Below are positions 58,801-64,000 of a stretch of 64,000 bases of DNA, piece by piece. Location of the stretch: NCBI RefSeq assembly GCF_964340395.1, contig NC_135550.1, forward strand, positions 8,556,864 through 8,620,863, read 5' to 3'. The notes beneath the pieces were generated by a model. It did no database searches. It was not told the origin of the DNA and saw only the letters and a list, made by a program, of their open reading frames with translations. This DNA comes from Glandiceps talaboti. Its lineage: Eukaryota; Hemichordata; Enteropneusta; Spengelidae. The position numbers and the translations under genes are program-made. The first letter of the stretch is position 1, and every line of letters begins with the position of its first letter.

Positions 58801-61397
58801 TTAGATCCAAAAGTGATCTTGGGTTGTAGAAGGTCGAATGTCCTTATCATCAAACAATTCACTCTTTTCTGCCTGTCTTCCACAGTGAACTGACTCAGAT
58901 AGTTGGTGATGTTGTAGCAGATCCCACTCTTCCAAGGACAGAGGATCACCCATGTCCCGAATGTCATAATAAAGAAGCTGTATTCTTCCAGTCACAGTCT
59001 GCCAGAGCTGAGGTAAATACAAAGTCACCAAGCTATTTATTACCATTAAATACTATTGTTCGTATGGAGAGTTGGAGCATAACTTATGCATATGGTGATC
59101 TTTCCCGTAACTACAATGTTTTTGCTAAGGGTGGTAACTGGGGAAAATCTATCCCAGTTCCACAATCACTTCAGCCTACCTGTAGGTGTGAAGGACAATA
59201 CTATTTCCACTATCCTAAATGACATTTTGATTTTTATTTACTCTGACTGTGCACTTACCCTGTTATTAGGCCCAGCCCACCACACATAACATATGCAAAT
59301 AAACAATAACATAAATTAGAATAGAATGGAATTTCAGTGTCAATCTGATTAAAATCTGACGTAGTGTATACGTTGCAATTTCTTTTGGGCTGTTACGTTT
59401 ACTGTTGTTTGTTCTTTTGTGAGTGCTCGTTACATACATCTGACACAATACCGTAAGTTTTCCCGAATGCAATCTCGTACTTAGGAGTAGCCAACCAGAA
59501 TCTGTCTTATAATATAATACTCAACGTTCGAAATTGAAAGAAAGAGAATGGCCAAACAATAACGATAACATCGGTGTCTGCACTTTGTGCTCAAGCTCTT
59601 TTCAATCAGAGCACTCAGAAGTACTATACTAGTATGTTTTGGCATACATTACATGACACATTTTCATTGGTTGAGTGAATTCACTCAGCGTTCTAGTGTG
59701 CCTTCAGAATACCTATGGTATTGTGTCAGATGTATATAATGAGTTCTCACAAAAGAACAATGACAGTAAACGAAACAGCCAAAAAGAAATTGCGACGTAT
59801 ACACAGTCACTACATTGGATTTTAATCAGATTGATGTGAATATATGACTTCAAAAAGATTACCATTGCCTGCTGGCGTTGTTAGAACAGTTGATTACATA
59901 GTAGGAATTTCCTGACCATTTTTACCTTCCGTAAGGAAGGTTTTATAATCTCTGAATGGACTATTGCCAGCCTACACATCAGACCTAATTCACTTGAAGC
60001 CAAATCCCAGGACACTCCGATCAACTGCCAAATGTTTATTGCACGAACCCAAGTACAAACTGTTGTTGTATGGCTGGCGCGCATTCTCACATGTTGCACC
60101 CCATCTATGGAATGCACTGCCACTGGAAATATGACAAAAGCCAACACCTTCAAAAAGGACCTACCTAAAGACATATCTGTCCTCCAGAGCATTCTAACTG
60201 TACAGTGCGCCTCTGAACTCTACATCGCAGTGGATACTGGCGCTTTATAAATTCACTGATTGATTGATTGATTGATATATATCGATAAGTTTCTGTCCAG
60301 ATCTGAATTTTATATTTTGAGAAACCAAACGAACTTGAGAGCCATGGAAATTCACCATATTGTGGTGTGCATCGCGAAATTCGTGAACTGTGTTACATAA
60401 AGGGTACTGCTGCCGTAAACCAGTTGTATAGAATCAAAGTATAGACTGGTATCATGCTTACCATAAAGTATGTAAACTTTCTGCATACTAGCAATGTTTG
60501 AATTGACGGTTTGAATTGTGTTTATTTTTTGCTGTGGAAACTAGTGTACATATCACAGGTATGTAGGGGATCGCGAAGGCGGAGTGAAGTCGAGTTAAGC
60601 TTTCCTGTACTGAGAATAGGTAGTGGACATTTGAACAACTTTTTTGACAACTAACTTTTACTGGGACTTTAAAAATCACAGATATAGAGCTAAAATTCAT
60701 TATGTTCAAATGATACCAATAGCAATCCATACATTTGTTCTGTATACATGGGTAAATGTACATATGTCTGTATGTGTATCCCTGTAAATTTGAATAATTT
60801 CATTTCAAAAGCCATTACACCAGTTCCACTACGTAAATAGTTGATATCACAAAGTCCTTTCAGATTTCTTACAGTTTGTCAATTCAGGGGTATATCATAT
60901 ACAAATAGCCTACTATAACAAGGTTGTTGCATGCCAGCAATTATGTGTAGGAACAAAAAACTCAATATCATCCTTACGGAAGGCATTCAGTTTAAATCTG
61001 GTTTCATATGTATCATAAACGACGTCATCGGATCATTTATGAATACAAGTTACATTTCAATATCTGGTTGAGGTCAGTCAATTGCAAGTGATGGTTACAT
61101 CTGAGTGCTTCAGTAGGTGCACTAATGTGAGTACCTTTTAAATATGCTGTAGAAACTACGTCTTAACACATATAAACGTGTGTCAATTTAATCCCTCTTA
61201 AAATTTGATAGAATAAAAGACTATGAGTTTTGCACAAATTATTCAGTAAGTATTCAGTGGATTTGTGGTTGTGAAAAAACACCACCACACAAGTATAGAT
61301 TTTAAATGTGTTGTTTTTATGCTTTTACTTGCAGGAGGGAATGCGTTTATACTATGTGTGTACTATCCCAACATGTGCTCATCGATGGACTGAGTGA
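50293..61397 (+). CDS. POLR2I: RNA polymerase II subunit RPB9
   Basis: Five exons encode a complete 127-residue protein: 50293-50357, 50890-50944, 57778-57851, 58886-59012 and 61335-61397 (TGA). Every intron is GT-AG and all phases join. RPB9 is the small zinc-ribbon subunit at the lobe/jaw of nuclear RNA polymerase II, important for transcription fidelity and for TFIIS-stimulated cleavage. The first ribbon uses C19, C22, C41 and C44 (FCQEC, CRNC); the second uses C88, C91, C116 and C121, with the conserved [10 protein letters not shown] and LYYVC segments and a CAHRWTE end. Human RPB9 is 125 residues. Introns are 0.5, 6.8, 1.0 and 2.3 kb. Intron 2 holds antisense hAT-transposase relics, and intron 4 a MITE and a LINE tail. 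A poly(A) signal candidate lies at 61904. Confidence 0.96.
50945..52720. other. 5' part of POLR2I intron 2
   Basis: Non-coding apart from short chance ORFs. It contains the poly-C/CA tract listed separately. Confidence 0.6.
51605..51670. repeat. Poly-C followed by (CA)n
   Basis: A run of about 18 C is followed by CA repeats with few interruptions, in POLR2I intron 2. Confidence 0.95.
52723..53088. repeat. Direct repeat DR1 beside hAT fragment
   Basis: It starts GCAGGGTTCTG and includes ATGGCAAGATGA, a CA run, TAGAAGCATCCTTATCACAT and TCAGAACTGTTTGAATAAAG. A closely similar copy lies at 54041-54415. The two copies flank the hAT C-terminal fragment. Confidence 0.85.
53105..53205. repeat. Short tandem array of ATTAATATTCATNA units
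   Basis: About five ~17-bp units built on TTAATATTCAT. The same words appear near 52760-52800 and 54080-54115. Confidence 0.75.
53688..54036 (-). pseudogene. hAT transposase C-terminal (dimerisation) fragment
   Basis: The open frame on the minus strand runs into the DR2 repeat upstream and stops at 53688. It has [17 protein letters not shown], then FSQLKLIKT, and an AVQQWAGVK end. This is the hAT dimerisation domain in its ZNF862-like form, where the SER-FS motif is diagnostic. Only about 110 residues remain and the catalytic core is absent. It is about 60% similar to the corresponding part of the longer relic at 54652-56550, so it derives from a related but distinct element. Confidence 0.8.
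54041..54415. repeat. Direct repeat DR2 beside hAT fragment
   Basis: Second copy of the sequence at 52723-53088, offset by about 1.32 kb. It differs mainly in its ATAC/CACA tetranucleotide tract (54124-54175). Confidence 0.85.
54652..56550 (-). pseudogene. hAT-family (ZNF862/TTF-type) transposase relic
   Basis: Read right to left from ATG 56550. Residue 24 is followed by an in-frame TAG (56476-56478). A TTF/BED-like zinc-binding region follows ([32 protein letters not shown]). An in-frame TGA lies at 56101-56103. The N-terminal catalytic part comes next, with [10 protein letters not shown] and [13 protein letters not shown], where the hAT Asp residues lie. At ~55640 the frame shifts and a central block appears deleted, since [12 protein letters not shown] follows almost at once. 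Further breaks occur near 55392 and 54990, and an in-frame TAA near 54876. The C-terminus keeps [17 protein letters not shown] and an AVERWAKKK end. It lies antisense inside POLR2I intron 2. Multiple lesions exclude activity. Domestication is unlikely. Confidence 0.85.
56551..57777. other. 3' part of POLR2I intron 2
   Basis: No gene is recognised. The 5' end of the minus-strand hAT element would lie near its start, but no clear terminal inverted repeat was located. Confidence 0.5.
57852..58885. other. POLR2I intron 3
   Basis: A 1.03-kb intron with no nested feature recognised. Confidence 0.8.
59341..59833. mobile_element. MITE-like fold-back element in POLR2I intron 4
   Basis: It is 493 bp. 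The terminal CAATCTGATTAAAATC is identical to the termini of the 9-kb MITEs, but the inner arms differ: GTATACGTTGCAATTTCTTT at the left against AAAGAAATTGCGACGTATAC at the right, then TACATCTGACACAATACC and its complement. Arms are about 130 bp and the centre is unpaired. No 9-bp target duplication is evident. It is probably a distinct subfamily of the same terminal-repeat group. Confidence 0.75.
59935..60280 (+). mobile_element. CR1/L2-like LINE 3' end with GATT tail
   Basis: The reading [11 protein letters not shown] is followed by a RTLRS segment, then [19 protein letters not shown], an in-frame TGA, then [13 protein letters not shown]. This is the C-terminal end of a non-LTR reverse transcriptase, with the AP-LWN-LP signature of CR1/L2-type elements. 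It ends in TTTATAAATTCACTGATTGA and a GATT tail, typical of CR1-like 3' ends. It lies in POLR2I intron 4, sense to the gene, and is 5'-truncated. Confidence 0.78.
60281..61334. other. Distal part of POLR2I intron 4
   Basis: No nested feature is recognised. Confidence 0.7.
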
Positions 61398-61909
61398 ATT
61401 GCTGTTTTAAGCTGTACCCATTCTTCAAAAATTCAGACATTTCGTACATTATTTATTTGACGTTAACTGACCAGCTGCCCACAACATTTAAAGGACTGCA
61501 GAGCACTGAACACAAAAGAAATCCTTTCTATGAAAAAGGAACAATAATCTAGTCATTTCAGACTGTTGAGAACTAGGATTATCAAAAGTTGATCTTTATT
61601 GTGTGACTCTTGCAGTTTAGTAAGTTTTTACAAAGATTTGAGAACAGTAAGAGGTAAGGAAATGAAAAAAAATAGATAGATTCTTGGTCAGTTAGTATAT
61701 ATGAACTTTATATGAGAGAACCTTGTTACGATTTGCGCACTCTGAAGTCACAACAAGAACATTTTCAATATTTCACTTGATGAGATCAGTGATTTTGTGA
61801 TTTCTTTGTGTCCAGTGTCTCCATTGAATAGTGTACTTCTATTCTGCCAAGCCATTTGTTTTTGAGTCACATTGAGTGATGTTGAAGGATTTTTACTCAG
61901 TATAATAAA
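61398..61909 (+). promoter_or_regulatory. POLR2I 3' UTR and candidate poly(A) signal
   Basis: The first AATAAA after the stop codon is at 61904-61909, about 510 bases downstream. The interval has no coding content. Confidence 0.45.
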
Positions 61910-62179
61910 ACGATGACTAACATTTTTAATGACACGTTTGGAAGTTATTTCTTTGAATGATATCAGTTTTGTACAAGCTTACATCCTTGAAAGTCAGGAA
62001 AACAAGAAAATAAAGCAGTATTATAGAGGGGGAGTGATGCTGAAGTTAACTAGTAGAGGAATAAATTATCTGGCCGTTGTTTTTACGTGTTTTAATAAGT
62101 TTCGCAAAGTGAAATAATAGTCACCTTAATTTTGGCACAACTGAATTGATAAGGTTCAGTAGTGTTATAGACATGGTGC

Positions 62180-62440
62180 GGTGTGTGGACGAGAATGAGA
62201 CTGAAATTGGAGATGTTTCTAGAAGTGATATTCTGCAGATCAAACATTTTGACATGATTGGCTCTAGCAACCATGACCACGCCCTTAGCAACAGCCAAAT
62301 GCCAGTATATTTTGCTAAAATAACATCTGGTAGGGGAAAGAATCCAATTCAAGATGTCGGTTTCCCTCCGGGTCTCTGCAGATACATTCAGGTGTCTGAA
62401 AACACCCGTGATTACCCTCACTCAGGTGATAATGAGCCTG
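62180..62440 (-). repeat. Dispersed GGGCGTGGTC repeat, minus-strand copy
   Basis: In reverse complement it reads GCTAAGGGCGTGGTCATGGT, then a CACTTCTAGAAACATCT segment and TTTCAGTCTCATT. This matches 27445-27560 in order. The ORF at 62146-62490 overlaps it and is therefore not trusted as a gene. Confidence 0.7.
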
Positions 62441-63560
62441 TAATGAGCACACCTCGTCAGCAACCATGGGTTTTCGTGTCTATTGTTTAAAGTTCTATTG
62501 CTATGCAAATAAGTAATTGCTACACCAGACTAGCCAACATGTTCTTTGTCAGATATATAAACATATTATTAAAACAGGAAAGAAGTGTGCAAAACATCGT
62601 GCCATATTTGCTATCCTGGCAACTAGTACATGTCACTTTAATAGAAAATGTAACTACATGTATTACTGTACTATCGTTCACGACACTGCGTAAAGTCATC
62701 GTCATATGCACAGTTCACATACTCATTTATGTACAATGACCCCACTTGATTTATTCTCGAACATTTTCCTAACTTTTTGCCGGCACAAGTTCAATCTTAT
62801 CTCGCAGACTTCTGCGGAATGAAAGTGTTAATTATCAATACGACATTGCTATATAGTAACATTGCGTAAATCATTGTCCACCCGATTGTACTTATTTATT
62901 ATTCACGTAATTATTTGTGTACTATTACTAGTATTTACATGACTTTATTTATTCGCTACCATTTTCCTCATAATGAGCTGATTTTTTCTTCTGTCAAATT
63001 AAACCATCTCTCCAATAGAAGGAAAGTGCTAATTTTCATGACAATGTGCCATGTAGTTTACCATTGCGTAAATCATTGTCGACCCCCATCTTTGGTTGAT
63101 GGGACAATGTAATTTTTAAGTTCCCGATTTTTGCATTTTCCCGACACTTTGATTCTATTCCTAGTCTCATGTAAACTTTTGAGTCCTAGATTTTGAATGC
63201 CTGTAGCGTTTGTGCTTTTAATTTGTGTCTGCTAGGCTACGCATGTGCATTTTTACCCACTCAACTAACCACTCTTGAATTTTGTTCTTCAATTAACTAG
63301 CAAAATTCAGCGTCCTGCTTGCGAAAATTCACATTCAATAATTACGATCATGGCAGAACGTTGCTAGCTATTAGCTATTAGTATTCAGTTAGGAATGACC
63401 TCAAAAAACATACAATTTACCATCTGTATTTATCCCTATTGAGATAATTATAAAGTAGTGTGACTTTGTGTGAGAGTGGCGCGGCGGCTGGTCTATCTCT
63501 TGGAGAACGTAAAAGTAGCTATGTATACATGCAATTTGACATTGTCACAGTGCCCAGAAA
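62441..63560. other. Intergenic DNA with degenerate ~190-bp tandem units
   Basis: Segments near 62690, 62870 and 63065 share TTGCGTAAATCATTGTC-type sequence, preceded by TTTATTC..CATTTTCCT. This suggests two or three diverged tandem copies. No gene is recognised. Confidence 0.45.
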
Positions 63561-63581
63561 AAGATTGACTATTTTGGTAAG

Positions 63582-64000
63582 GTACCACAGGACATGTGCA
63601 ATGCCAAAATCATCACTCTGTACAAAAACAAAGGTACACATTCTGACTACAACAGCTCCCTGTTGAACATCGTGGGCAAAGTCTTTGCCCGAGTGGTCCT
63701 AACTCAACTTCAAGTCCTTGCTGATCGCGTCTACCTAGAATCCCAGTATGGATTTAGGGCTGAGAGATCGACAGTTGATATGATTTTTTATATGTCAGAT
63801 CCAGGAAAAATGTCATGAACAGCAGATGCCATTATACATGGCCTTTATCGATCTTACAAAAGCATTCGATCTTGTGAGCAGGAGAGGTCCGTTTCAGCTG
63901 CTGAAGAAGATTGGTTGCCCACCACGGTTGCTCAGTATTATCACTTCCTTTCATGAGGACATGCATGGTGTGGTCAGCTATGATGGGGAAACCTCAACCT
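63582..64000 (+). mobile_element. LINE reverse-transcriptase fragment, frameshifted, truncated by window end
   Basis: The reading starts VPQDMCNAKIITLYKNKG and continues through SIVGKV-like LLNIVGKVFARVVL and YGFRAERSTVDM. It then shifts frame near 63795 and resumes as QQMPLYMAFIDLTKAFDLVS to the window edge. FIDLTKAFD is the first catalytic Asp block of a non-LTR reverse transcriptase, close to the abundant invertebrate 'jockey/RTE-like' endonuclease-RT elements. A few residues expected between the DYN and LLNIVGK segments (the RGIS motif) are missing. Frameshift plus deletion indicate a dead copy. The YxDD box lies beyond the window. Confidence 0.88.

Noticed and set aside
62146-62490. 114-codon ORF that looks reasonably protein-like
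   Set aside because: Its central half is the minus-strand copy of the dispersed GGGCGTGGTC repeat, which is not coding at its other site.

Overview
This is a eukaryotic nuclear window, almost certainly from a marine invertebrate animal. Genes are sparse and split by GT-AG introns. AT-rich intergenic DNA is packed with microsatellites, fold-back elements, LINE tails, hAT-transposase relics and tRNA-derived SINE-like pieces. No bacterial-style operon, CRISPR array or rRNA is visible. The species cannot be fixed from the sequence; a non-vertebrate deuterostome or a lophotrochozoan would both fit.

Genes I can support are: (1) a four-exon PLAC8/cornifelin-family gene at 17278-19097 (+); (2) a single-exon gene at 23708-25162 (-) for a 484-residue protein that I do not recognise, with coiled-coil, acidic, PP1-docking-like and C2H2-like segments; (3) two tandem genes for condensation-domain-type (HHxxxDG) acyltransferases, at 34801-36311 (+, broken by a one-base frameshift) and 40579-42099 (+, intact, 506 aa); (4) POLR2I, the RNA polymerase II subunit RPB9, in five small exons across 50293-61397 (+), which gives a complete 127-residue protein with both zinc ribbons.

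Layout. 0-17 kb: no firm gene. It holds microsatellites, two SINE-like pieces, a possible PAN/apple-like exon near 5.9 kb, and a broken ORF at 8.5-9.4 kb interrupted by one of two MITEs that carry 9-bp target duplications. 17-25 kb: the PLAC8 gene and the 484-aa gene. 25-32 kb: dispersed repeats, a long fold-back element, and a ~1.75 kb minisatellite built on a ~41-bp dimer with a ~594-bp higher-order period. 32.6-44.5 kb: a tandem duplication of a ~5.8-6.2 kb unit, each unit holding one acyltransferase gene, a LINE tail and a dispersed repeat. 45.5-49.7 kb: further partial copies of the same unit in both orientations, one ending as an orphan acyltransferase upstream region about 0.6 kb before POLR2I. 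50.3-61.4 kb: POLR2I. Its 6.8-kb intron 2 contains an antisense, decayed hAT/ZNF862-like transposase and a second C-terminal fragment; its intron 4 contains a MITE and a LINE tail. 61.4-64 kb: repeats, then a frameshifted LINE reverse-transcriptase fragment running off the window.

The genes do not form a pathway. The coherent story is structural: repeated duplication and inversion of an acyltransferase unit next to a housekeeping gene, followed by divergence of the copies through a frameshift, a hairpin and a MITE in the 3' flanks. I found no convincing new defence or biosynthetic system.
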